NCBI GenBank assembly: GCA_041859875.1
Contig: JBFLFY010000001.1
Location: 62,001-126,000 of the forward strand
Reading direction: 5' to 3'
Length of the DNA stretch: 64,000 bases
DNA from: Thermocaproicibacter sp041859875
Lineage (GTDB): Bacteria > Bacillota > Clostridia > Oscillospirales > Acutalibacteraceae
Shown: piece after piece, positions 40,034-47,659 of the stretch
Layout: each line of letters starts with the position of its first letter
Numbering within the stretch: position 1 is the stretch's first letter
Notes under the pieces: model-generated
Told to the model about the DNA's origin: nothing
The model's database searches: none
Seen by the model: the letters and a program-made list of their open reading frames with translations, nothing else
Made by a program: the position numbers and the translations under genes

Positions 40034-41131
40034 ATGTATGATACGCTTTCCTGCGCCTTTGCTGAGTCATTAAAACGTGAAGGCAGGGTAGTTACTGCCT
40101 ATCAAAATAACACGCCCTATAACGTTCTATTCCGCTCAAATAAGGACACGAACGAATTAACAGATAAATTGACAATATTCTATCCTTATGACTGTGGTAT
40201 TCATGCAGGACAACTATTGACCTATGGCAGTAAACATTTCCTTACATTGAATCAGGAAACACCTGAAAACAATGTATATTACAAGTCAAATCTGATTGAA
40301 ACCAATGCAGTAATTCATACGATAGTCAATTCAACTGAAATCAATATGCCGGTATATGCCTATGACATTGCAGACGGTTTAACAGAGAAAAACAATATAA
40401 TGTCAATTATCAGTGGCAATATCCATATTATTGCTGAACCAAATATGATTACAAATTTGTTACAAATAGATAATGAATTTGATGCAGTAGGGCGACACTG
40501 GAAAATAGACAACATCATTTTAAAGGATAATGTAATTCATCTATACTGTGAAGTTGCTGCAATCATACAACATACTTACACGGTTACTATTACAGCCAAT
40601 GATACATACCATAGGGGAGAATCCGCACAATTAGCAGCAGTTGCAAAGCAAGATGATACAGTCGTTAATACTTCTCTTGTCTGGACTTCCTCTGATACGT
40701 TATTAGCAACGGTCGATAATACTGGACTTGTTAATTTCCTTACAGATGGCAATGTGACAATAACGGCAACATGGACAAGTCAAAATGTAAGTGAAACAAA
40801 AACAATAGCGATCACTGAACCAGATTCTTATTCTTTATCCATTGCAGCCAATGATTCTTACAGTACAGCCGATACACCTACACTGACTGCCACAGCACAA
40901 AAGAATGGTACAGCAGATTCTACAGCCACAATTACATGGAGTTCATCTGATACAACCATTGCAACGATTGACAGTACAGGCAAAGTCACATTCCTTAAAG
41001 CAGGAAGTGTAACCTTTACTGCCACATGGACACAGCAGAATATAACCGCTACAAAGTCAATTACAGTAATAGCAACATCATCCGGTAGTTGTTCTATTAC
41101 ACACAATTGTAGTGGTATAGTAAATTTGTAA
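40034..41131 (+). CDS. Phage structural protein with two Ig-like (Big_2-type) domains, truncated by an IS
   Basis: GAGAGGTGATAGA precedes the ATG at 40034. Residues 1-185 form an unrecognised N-terminal domain (CAFAESLKREGRVVTAYQNN; QIDNEFDAVGRHWKIDNIIL) typical of phage virion-associated proteins. Two ~80-residue Ig-like domains follow, with the Big_2 patterns LVWTSSDTLLATVDNTGLVN and ITWSSSDTTIATIDSTGKVT. The host frame ends after residue 358, and the last seven codons (CSGIVNL) belong to the IS3-family element that starts at 41108. The natural C-terminus is therefore lost. Confidence 0.75.
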   Translation: MYDTLSCAFAESLKREGRVVTAYQNNTPYNVLFRSNKDTNELTDKLTIFYPYDCGIHAGQLLTYGSKHFLTLNQETPENNVYYKSNLIETNAVIHTIVNSTEINMPVYAYDIADGLTEKNNIMSIISGNIHIIAEPNMITNLLQIDNEFDAVGRHWKIDNIILKDNVIHLYCEVAAIIQHTYTVTITANDTYHRGESAQLAAVAKQDDTVVNTSLVWTSSDTLLATVDNTGLVNFLTDGNVTITATWTSQNVSETKTIAITEPDSYSLSIAANDSYSTADTPTLTATAQKNGTADSTATITWSSSDTTIATIDSTGKVTFLKAGSVTFTATWTQQNITATKSITVIATSSGSCSITHNCSGIVNL

Positions 41132-41178
41132 CGCTCCTGCCTAATGGATTATAATATTCATTAGAAAAGGAGTACGCC

Positions 41179-41460
41179 ATGCAAACAATTACTGAGGAAA
41201 CCAAGAAGAAAGTTGTAAAGCTGCATATTCAGGACGGTCGCACAATTGCTAGCCTTGCTGCCGAATATGGAATCTGCCACGCTACCGTTTCAAACTGGAT
41301 TCGTGCTTACCGTGAAGAATGCCAAACAAATGATGTCGCAAAGTCTGAGAACGAATTAATGCAGGAGGTTCGGCAACTCCGGCAGAAACTTGCAGAAGCT
41401 GAAAAGGAGAACGACTTTCTAAAAAAAGCAGCGGCATTCTTTGCGAAGGAAATCGATTAG
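41179..41460 (+). CDS. IS3-family transposase OrfA
   Basis: The 93-residue protein has a helix-turn-helix (DGRTIASLAAEYGICHATVS NWIRAY) and a C-terminal leucine zipper-like coil (LMQEVRQLRQKLAEAEKEND). AAAAGGAGTACGCC precedes the ATG. It is intact, but the partner OrfB is broken. The A7G run near its end would shift ribosomes into the OrfB frame to make OrfAB. Confidence 0.88.
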   Translation: MQTITEETKKKVVKLHIQDGRTIASLAAEYGICHATVSNWIRAYREECQTNDVAKSENELMQEVRQLRQKLAEAEKENDFLKKAAAFFAKEID

Positions 41461-42357
41461 TGGCATATCGATTTATCGAGAAACATCAAAGAAATTTTGG
41501 AACCCGTTGGCTGTTAAAGCGAATTGGAATATTTCCAAACGCATACTACAATTACTTGAAACAAGCCAAGGCTGCTTACCATGCCAAGAAAAGTGAGATT
41601 TGCCGTAAAATCAAGGATATTTATCATGAATTCGGCGGAATTCTTGGTTACAGAAGCATGCGTGTTTTTCTTGCAAGGGATCAGATACTTTTAAGCAAAA
41701 CTACGGTTCACAAATATATGAACAAAGAGCTTCAACTGCAGTGTGTCTGCCGCCGTAAGCGCCCTGGATATAAAAAGGGACATGCCCATAAAATCATTCC
41801 AAACCTGTTGAACCAAAACTTTGTGGCAGACAAAGCCAATCAAGTCTGGTGCACAGATTTTACATATGTTTTTCTTACGAACGGTTCTATGCGTTATAAC
41901 TGTACCATCACTTGATTTATACGACCGCAGGCGTCGTCGCAAGCGAAACCGGCCAAATGGATTACGAGCGATTTAGCAATCCTGACTCTCGAAAAAGCTC
42001 TTCATTCCCAGAAGAAGAAGCCCCAGAATTGATATTGCATTCCGATCAGGGAAGCCAGTTTACTTCCGTTCAATTTATCCTTTACTGTCGGGAACATAGG
42101 CGTCACCCAGAGTATGAGCGCCGCAGGGGGTTCCATATGACAATGCCCCGATGGAACGTTATTACAACACTTTCAAGGCAGAATTGATTAATCGCTTCAA
42201 CTTTCGAACCGATGAAGAATTGGCACATGCTGTTTCAGAGTACGCTTATGTTTGGTACAATCAGGTTCGCCCTCACTCGTACAACGATTATCGAACGCCT
42301 TATGAGGCAAGGTACGGATTGAATCAATTTAGACAGTCGTGTTACAAAAACGCTTGA
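41460..42357 (+). pseudogene. IS3-family transposase OrfB, multiple frameshifts
   Basis: The first 150 codons (MAYRFIEKHQRNFGTRWLLK; VWCTDFTYVFLTNGSMRYNC) give the HTH_21 region and the first catalytic Asp of the DDE integrase core. From ~41,890 the frame breaks repeatedly: ATCACTTGA for ATCATTGA, an extra G at CGCAGGCGTC, an extra A at GGCCAAATGG and others. Pieces LILHSDQGSQFTSVQFI (second Asp), MERYYNTFKAELINRFNF (third, Glu) and EYAYVWYNQVRPHSYNDYRT follow in different frames. At least five indels are needed, so the enzyme is inactive. Confidence 0.88.
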
Positions 42358-42365
42358 CCACAACA

Positions 42366-43477
42366 TCTTATGTGTTGGGAAATCCTATTTCTATTACAGG
42401 CGAACAAAGTATTGTAAAAGAACTAAACAGGGTTTATAAAAAAGGCAAATACAATACACTTGATTATCAGATAGCACAGGATTTAACAAAATATGGTAAT
42501 GCTTTTGAATATGTGTATCTGGACAATGGTAAGATTCAAAGCCATAGGATAGCGAATGAAGATGCTTACCCTGTCTATGATGATAATGAAAATTATGTGG
42601 CATTTGTTGAATATTGGAAGGACGCAGAAACAGGCGTACAATACTATTATGTTTATTATCCTGATAAAGTCCAGATATGGCAGGATAGCATTCTAAAAGA
42701 TGAGAAAGCAAACTTGACAGGATTGCCGATTCATTATGCTTCACTGGATAAGACAGAATACAATTTCTTTGGTGATTCTCCAATGAATGACCTTATTCCG
42801 GTCATGGACAAAATCGAAAACCTTTTGTCGAAGATGGACGATAGTATTACCACATTATCCATGAATCCTATTGGAGTGTTAGTATTACCACATTATCCAT
42901 GAATCCTATTGGAGTGTGTGCAGGACGTACTACAGATGCTTCTGTGAGTAAGGATATGTGTGGTGCTATGCTTGTTTTTGAAGCAGGGGGTAACTTCCAA
43001 TATGCTACCGCTACACTGGATTATAACAGTATTAAATTGGAACTGGACAACCTTATTCAGCAACTATATACGATTGCCTGTGTACCGAGTGCAGTAATAG
43101 GACAAAGCAATATAGCAAATGTTTCAGAAATTTCCTTGAAATTGCTTTTCAGTCAGAGTGATAACAGAGCAAAGAAAATGACTAAGGTATTAAAGGATGG
43201 ATTTTTACAGCGGCTTGAATACTTTAGAAAATTACTTGCTTTACAGAATAAAACATTCTCTGATGATAATTTCGATGAAGTCGATATTACATTTAACTAT
43301 AACAGGCCGGTTGATACACAGTCGATGATGAACGAGTTAAAGACACAATATGACATGGGAGCTATCAGCAAGCAGACCATTGTTGACCTGTCTCCATATA
43401 CTACAAACACAGCATTGGAATTACAGCGGTTACAGGACGAAAGCAAAGCTATGACGGTTACGGACGAAAATAAGTAG
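42366..43477 (+). pseudogene. Phage portal protein (SPP1 Gp6-like), 5'-truncated and frameshifted
   Basis: The frame begins at the IS right end with SYVLGNPISITGEQS, corresponding to the YxLGxP region ~60-80 residues into SPP1-type portals, so the natural start is gone. It continues through YLDNGKIQSHRIANEDAYPV to SMNPIGVLVLPHYP. There a 38-bp tandem duplication shifts the frame, and the rest (GNFQYATATLDYNSIKLELD; SAVIGQSNIANVSEISLKLL) is read in another frame to 43477. Two independent lesions make it non-functional. Confidence 0.8.
42842..42917 (+). repeat. Perfect 38-bp tandem duplication in the portal remnant
   Basis: Copies at 42842-42879 and 42880-42917 are identical. Because 38 is not a multiple of three, the duplication causes the frameshift. 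Removing one copy restores a continuous portal frame. Confidence 0.95.
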
Positions 43478-43537
43478 TATATGTCATTACCTAGTAGGTG
43501 TACGTCATTATTATTACCATATACCATTATTCAGGAC

Positions 43538-43595
43538 TTGAAAAAACCCATTGAAATATGCTATACTTATCAGGTTAAGGTAAGAACGCCTTAAC
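43538..43595 (+). promoter_or_regulatory. Promoter and hairpin at the right end of the element
   Basis: TTGAAA (43538-43543), an 18-base spacer and TATACT (43562-43567), followed by a 7-bp hairpin GTTAAGG/CCTTAAC (43574-43580 with 43589-43595). Confidence 0.5.
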
Positions 43596-43653
43596 GAATA
43601 ATGATATATATACTAATGTAGGGAATGTACTTTTACAAAGGAATGTAGGAACT

Positions 43654-43737
43654 ATGCGGGTTATTGAATCAAATCCTCATGATGTTCAGAACGTGTGGCA
43701 TAACTGGGAAAATGCCGATGAGGACGCAGAAGAGTAA
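43654..43737 (+). CDS. 27-codon frame joining element sequence to the yebC tail at attR
   Basis: ATG at 43654 follows AAAGGAATGTAGGAACT and reads MRVIESNPH, then continues in frame through the right att copy, encoding the last 19 residues of YebC (DVQNVWHNWENADEDAEE) to the TAA. It is probably a by-product of the att site, though it has a promoter, RBS and start. I would not assign a function. Confidence 0.35.
   Translation: MRVIESNPHDVQNVWHNWENADEDAEE
43679..43737 (+). repeat. attR (right copy of the 59-bp attachment repeat)
   Basis: 58 of 59 bases match the 3' end of yebC at 36459-36517. It marks the right boundary of the element; what follows is the ancestral sequence downstream of yebC. 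Confidence 0.9.
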
Positions 43738-43832
43738 AAATCGGTTGTTTAGCAGGTCATATTTGTCAACAATGGTCGGCTAAAGCTTAAACAAGTTGCG
43801 AGAAAAAATATTTCTCCTGTCAGGCAGTACAG

Positions 43833-43878
43833 GGCACCCGCATTTCTAAAAAATTTTAGAAATGCGGGTGCCTTTTTT
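43833..43878 (+). terminator. Strong terminator downstream of attR (ancestral yebC terminator)
   Basis: GGCACCCGCATTTCTAAA (from 43833) pairs perfectly with TTTAGAAATGCGGGTGCC (to 43872), followed by TTTTTTG. It probably ended the yebC transcript before the insertion. Confidence 0.9.
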
Positions 43879-44166
43879 GTGTGGCTTACAAGTAAGCTGA
43901 AAATCGCCTTTTAAGATTTTAATAAGTCGCTGCAAATGTCATTTTCAGAACAATCTGGCATAAGCATTCTGCAGGGTGAAAAAAAATTTTGCGTTTTCTG
44001 TAGAATGATGGCACTTGGGCATTACGGCTCATGTTTTCGGGTTAAAATAGAAGTAGAATCCAGTATATTTACCTGTGATGAAACAATTTTGGCAGCAAAA
44101 GTCATATGCGGTACAGCTTCAGCAAATACGCACCAGCCAACCAAGCAAAATAGGAAGTATTAAAGT
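43879..44166 (+). other. Leader region of the Pel-like locus
   Basis: With 43738-43878 this makes 429 bases without a convincing gene. A frame at 43936-44163 has no ribosome binding site and odd composition. No confident sigma-A promoter or riboswitch is visible; GGTTAAAAT near 44041 is the best -10-like site but lacks a -35. The promoter of the downstream operon must lie here. Confidence 0.4.
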
Positions 44167-44421
44167 GTGAAACAGGAAAAAATAAAATATGTGGTGCGCC
44201 ATTTTGCGGACTGCTACTGGGTTGTGGTAGTCAATCAGAAAGGAGCGGAATATATTCCGCCCGTTCTGCTGAACGAAAGTGGCGTTTTTTTGTGGAAGTG
44301 CTACCACAGTGGAGAGAGCATGGAAGAAGCTGCCCAAAAGCTTGGGGAAAAATACGGCATTGATATGCGGCAGGCTAGAAATGATACAAAAAATTTTTGG
44401 CAGCAGGAACAGGAAAAATAA
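44167..44421 (+). CDS. PqqD-like (RRE-type) peptide-binding protein
   Basis: The 84-residue protein shows the PqqD fold pattern: VVRHFADCYWVVVVNQKGAE, then LLNESGVFLWKCYHSGESME and EAAQKLGEKYGIDMRQARND. PqqD-like domains (RiPP recognition elements) bind leader peptides and deliver them to modifying enzymes. It begins with GTG and ends six bases before the PelD-fusion gene, so it heads the operon. No radical SAM or cyclodehydratase is nearby. The matching leader-like protein is at 63477-63860, at the far end of the locus; this pairing is inference. Confidence 0.75.
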   Translation: MKQEKIKYVVRHFADCYWVVVVNQKGAEYIPPVLLNESGVFLWKCYHSGESMEEAAQKLGEKYGIDMRQARNDTKNFWQQEQEK

Positions 44422-44427
44422 AGGATT

Positions 44428-46611
44428 GTGGCAGACAGCATGGATGTTTTATTGATTGGCGGCGAGGGCGCTGTTATAAATTCCCTGATTAATAAGTTCC
44501 GAAAAGAAGGACACCGTGTTTACTGGCTTACAGGCAGTAATATTAATACTGGAAAATACAGGAAAGTATTTGTACGGTATAATTTTGCATATGATCAGGA
44601 GTGCGTGAAAGAGATTTTTGAAAGTGTCCAGCCAGATCTTATAATCTATACTGGCGCTTATGACACAAATTTCACATGGAAAAACGTGCAGGCGGATGCA
44701 GTGCGCTATTTGGCCGGCCTTTCCAATTTAATACTTTCCTGTCGGATGCAGAAGAAAGTCAGATTTTTGTACTTTTCTTCCGAAAAAGTGTACACCTGCC
44801 CCAGCCAGGAAAACCAGGCGGAAGATTTTCCGTTCGATGGAAAAAATCTGAAAGCAGTCGCTTTGTATCAGGCGGAAAAACGCTGCATGGAAGCAAGCGA
44901 CACCTTCCCCATGGATATGGTCATTCTGAGGCTGGACCATTTGTATGGAAAGCCTTTTCAGAAACAGGCAGGCAGCAGTCTTTGCAGCAAAATGTGTCTG
45001 GAAGCCATCCGTACCGGGCGGATATGCGCAAATAAAAGCAACCAGTTTTCACTTTTATACCTGGATGATGCGGTTGAAAACATCTATCGTGTGGTCAAGG
45101 CAAAGACACACCAAAATACCGTTTATAATATTTCTTCCTGCCAGGAATACAACGAGCTTCAGGTTGCAGGCCTGATAAAAGCTGCTTTTCACGGGGACGT
45201 GGATATAATTGACAACACCACCGGCTCCCTTTCACGGATTGTATTGTCGAATGACCGTTTTGACCGCGAATTTGGCATTTCCATCCGACACACGGCAAAG
45301 GATGGCATTGCAGAAATTGTTAAGTACCTTTTGCGGCACCGCAGCACTTTTGTGGAAGCGGAGGATTCCGGTCAGGGGAAACTGGGGCGTTTTTACCAGA
45401 AGTTTCGGAGCGTGATTGATGCACTGATTCCATTTGTGGAAAACTTGATTTTTTTCATTCCGTTTTTCATGCTGAACAACCGTGCGGTTGGCAGTAATTA
45501 TTTCAGCGGGTTTGATTTTTATTTGCTGTATGTGCTGATATTTGCTGCTGTGTATGGTCAGCGTCAGGCAACCCTTTCCGCGCTGCTGGCAACGGGCGGC
45601 TATCTGTTTCGGCAGATGTATACACGCACGGGTTCTCAGGTGATGGTTGACTGCAACACTTATGTCTGGGTTGTGCAGCTTTTTATTGTTGGCCTTTCTG
45701 TCGGGTACCTGCGGGATAAATTCATCATGGCAAAGCAGGAGTCCAAAGATGAGGTCAGTTACCTGAACGGCAGGCTCAATGATATTACAAAAATTAATGC
45801 CGAAAATGCGCGTATGAAGAATATTCTGGAAGTTCAGCTGACCAATCAGACAGACAGTTTAGGCAAAATCTATGCAATTACTTCGGAACTGGATCATGCG
45901 GACGAAGGCGAAGTGCTTTTTCGCGCGGCAAAAGTTGTTTCTAATTTGATGGAAACGGCGGACGTGGCAATTTATACGGTTGCCAACAGCGACTATGCCA
46001 GGCTGTTTTCGGCAACGTCGCCGGAAGCGCGCAGTATGGGAAATTCTCTGCGGTTTGGGGAACTTGGGGATTTAACCGAAGCGCTGGCCAGCCACAGGGT
46101 TTTTATCAATAAAAAGCTGGAAAAAAGTTTTCCGCTGATGGCTTCGGCAATCTATGATGAAGATCAAATTGCAGTTATTATCATGCTTTGGAACATTCCA
46201 TGGGAACGAATGACGCTGAGCCAGGCAAATATGCTCACAGTTATCGGGCTGCTGATTCAGAATGCAGTTGTCCGTGCAAACCGCTATCTGGAGGTACTGC
46301 ACAGCGAACGCTATATCGGCGGGACAAATATTCTTGAAAAGGATGCGTTCCAGCACCTTGTTGCGCTTTATATGAAAGCCAGGGCGCAGGGCTTAACCGA
46401 GTGCTGTGTCCTGAAAATCAAAATTCCGGAGCAGCCTCTGGAAGAAACGGAAAAAACGCTGAAACAGCAGCTTCGCCAGTCGGATTACCTTGGCAGCCCG
46501 GAACAAAATGTACTGTACGTGCTGCTTTCCAATACAAATGACAAAGAAGCGCAGTTCGTAATCAAAAGGCTGAAGAATGTGGGATTTGAAAGTGAAATTT
46601 CAAAAGGATGA
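44428..46611 (+). CDS. Epimerase-PelD fusion: NAD-epimerase-like domain, membrane helices, GAF, degenerate GGDEF
   Basis: The 727-residue protein has an N-terminal Rossmann domain (residues 1-300: DVLLIGGEGAVINSLINKF, FLYFSSEKVYTC, LYQAEKRCME with YxxxK), like SDR nucleotide-sugar epimerases such as PelX. Membrane helices follow (LIPFVENLIFFIPFFML to LFIVGLSVGYL), then a GAF domain (~480-610) and a GGDEF-like end. The catalytic GGDEF is lost (EQNVL), but the I-site RQSD (683-686) five residues before it is kept, as in c-di-GMP-binding PelD. This suggests an allosteric c-di-GMP receptor for polymer export. GTG 44428 lies very close to AAAGGA; ATG 44440 is an alternative start. Confidence 0.85.
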   Translation: MADSMDVLLIGGEGAVINSLINKFRKEGHRVYWLTGSNINTGKYRKVFVRYNFAYDQECVKEIFESVQPDLIIYTGAYDTNFTWKNVQADAVRYLAGLSNLILSCRMQKKVRFLYFSSEKVYTCPSQENQAEDFPFDGKNLKAVALYQAEKRCMEASDTFPMDMVILRLDHLYGKPFQKQAGSSLCSKMCLEAIRTGRICANKSNQFSLLYLDDAVENIYRVVKAKTHQNTVYNISSCQEYNELQVAGLIKAAFHGDVDIIDNTTGSLSRIVLSNDRFDREFGISIRHTAKDGIAEIVKYLLRHRSTFVEAEDSGQGKLGRFYQKFRSVIDALIPFVENLIFFIPFFMLNNRAVGSNYFSGFDFYLLYVLIFAAVYGQRQATLSALLATGGYLFRQMYTRTGSQVMVDCNTYVWVVQLFIVGLSVGYLRDKFIMAKQESKDEVSYLNGRLNDITKINAENARMKNILEVQLTNQTDSLGKIYAITSELDHADEGEVLFRAAKVVSNLMETADVAIYTVANSDYARLFSATSPEARSMGNSLRFGELGDLTEALASHRVFINKKLEKSFPLMASAIYDEDQIAVIIMLWNIPWERMTLSQANMLTVIGLLIQNAVVRANRYLEVLHSERYIGGTNILEKDAFQHLVALYMKARAQGLTECCVLKIKIPEQPLEETEKTLKQQLRQSDYLGSPEQNVLYVLLSNTNDKEAQFVIKRLKNVGFESEISKG

Positions 46612-46617
46612 ATGCGT

Positions 46618-47592
46618 ATGAGCACAGAACGGGCTTTTCTTTTCCTGCTTGCGGCAAATGCTGCGGCAGCTTTGCTGTACCTGCTTTACGGCCTGGCGCT
46701 GAAACCGCTGCTTTCAGGCCGGAAAAAAGAAGATTACAGCAAGCTGAAGTTTGTATTCTATGCGCTGATTATGCTGCTGTGCCCCGTTGTGGGAATTGCT
46801 TTTCTTGTCATCAGCTTTTTGCTGCTCCATATTCTTTTTCACCGTGAAGTGGATATTTCGGATGTCATTTTTTCAAAAGAGCGGGTGAAAGAGGCAAAAA
46901 AAGCAGACCCCGACCGTGAAATGAATGTTGTGCCGTTGGAAGAGGCCCTTGCCATCAGCAATCAGCAGGATTTAAGAGCCTTGCTGCTGAATGTGATACG
47001 GAGCGATGATTCCCGGCAGTCCCTTCCGGCAATCGCAATGGCACTCAACAGCAGTGATTCCGAAACATCCCATTTTGCAGCTTCTGTTTTGAGCGATGCG
47101 CTGAATGATTTTCGCGCACAGACGCAGAAAATGGTCACAAAAATCTGCGGGGCTGCAGAAAAAGCAGAAAAAGAAAATGCAGCTAGCAGTAAATGCAAAA
47201 TTGATTTGGAAGACTGCATCAGCCTCCTTACTTCCATGAATAACGTCCTGAAAGGGAAAATTTTGTCGGCGGTGGAACAGGTGGATATGGTTCATAAAAT
47301 GGAGGAGGTCTGCGAGGCTTTTTATCGGTATCGCCGCGAAAATATGGAAAGCCAATTTTATGAATGGATAAGCCTGCGGCTCCTTGGCATCGGTGACTTT
47401 GCAGAAGCAGAAAAATGGGGCAGGCGGAGCATGGAAGATTATCCGGAGGAACTTTCTTCCTACACTGCTTTGCTGAAAGTATACTTTGCAAAACAGGACA
47501 GGGAGCATTTCTTTTCCCTGCTGAAGCAGCTAAAAAATTCAAGCATTGTGATAGACAGCCAGACTTTGAACCTGATTCGGACTTTTAGCTGA
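46618..47592 (+). CDS. PelE-like membrane/TPR protein
   Basis: The ~324-residue protein has two N-terminal membrane helices (AFLFLLAANAAAALLYLLYG; FYALIMLLCPVVGIAFLVIS) and a long helical, TPR-like cytoplasmic part. The order matches Gram-positive PelE, the partner of PelD in the inner-membrane Pel complex; VVPLEEALAISNQQDLRALL and SSDSETSHFAASVLSDALND are recurrent in such proteins. ATG 46618 is preferred, nine bases after AAAAGGA; ATG 46612 is too close. It directly follows the PelD fusion. Confidence 0.75.
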   Translation: MSTERAFLFLLAANAAAALLYLLYGLALKPLLSGRKKEDYSKLKFVFYALIMLLCPVVGIAFLVISFLLLHILFHREVDISDVIFSKERVKEAKKADPDREMNVVPLEEALAISNQQDLRALLLNVIRSDDSRQSLPAIAMALNSSDSETSHFAASVLSDALNDFRAQTQKMVTKICGAAEKAEKENAASSKCKIDLEDCISLLTSMNNVLKGKILSAVEQVDMVHKMEEVCEAFYRYRRENMESQFYEWISLRLLGIGDFAEAEKWGRRSMEDYPEELSSYTALLKVYFAKQDREHFFSLLKQLKNSSIVIDSQTLNLIRTFS

Positions 47593-47659
47593 AGCATAGA
47601 AGCATATATTAGAAAGTTGGCATTGTAAAAAGATTTCAGCAAGGGGGCAGGGGAACAAC

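Larger units (their letters stand above)
41108..42365 (+). mobile_element. IS3-family insertion sequence, decayed
   Basis: The 1,258-base element is bounded by imperfect terminal inverted repeats of about 37 bases: TGTAGTGGT...TTTGTAAC at 41108 matches the reverse complement of the end at 42365, TGTTGTGGT...TTTGTAAC. It has an orfA-orfB layout with an A7G slippery run at 41421-41428, typical for -1 frameshifting in this family. No target-site duplication is visible (AAT before, TCT after), suggesting that one side was rearranged after insertion. Confidence 0.85.
36459..43737 (+). mobile_element. Degenerate integrated phage-like element in the 3' end of yebC
   Basis: The ~7.2-kb element is bounded by 59-bp direct repeats identical except for one base. 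It holds a tyrosine recombinase next to the left repeat, an XRE regulator, a long AT-rich non-coding section, pieces of phage structural genes (a connector-like pseudogene, an Ig-like structural protein and a portal fragment) and an IS3-family insertion. It is visibly more AT-rich than its surroundings. There is no terminase, capsid, tail or lysis gene, so it is a remnant that may still excise through its integrase but cannot make virions. Confidence 0.9.

Noticed and set aside
41108..42365. Active insertion sequence
   Set aside because: OrfA is intact but the DDE-containing OrfB needs at least five indel corrections, so autonomous transposition is unlikely.
43936..44163. 75-codon open frame upstream of the PqqD-like gene
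   Set aside because: It has no ribosome binding site, an unusual Cys/His-rich composition, and lies in what should be the promoter and leader of the downstream operon.
43873..44166. Second c-di-GMP riboswitch before the Pel-like locus
   Set aside because: I looked for the GCAAAGC...AGGG core and its pairing arms and did not find them; any c-di-GMP control here is more likely through the PelD-like receptor.
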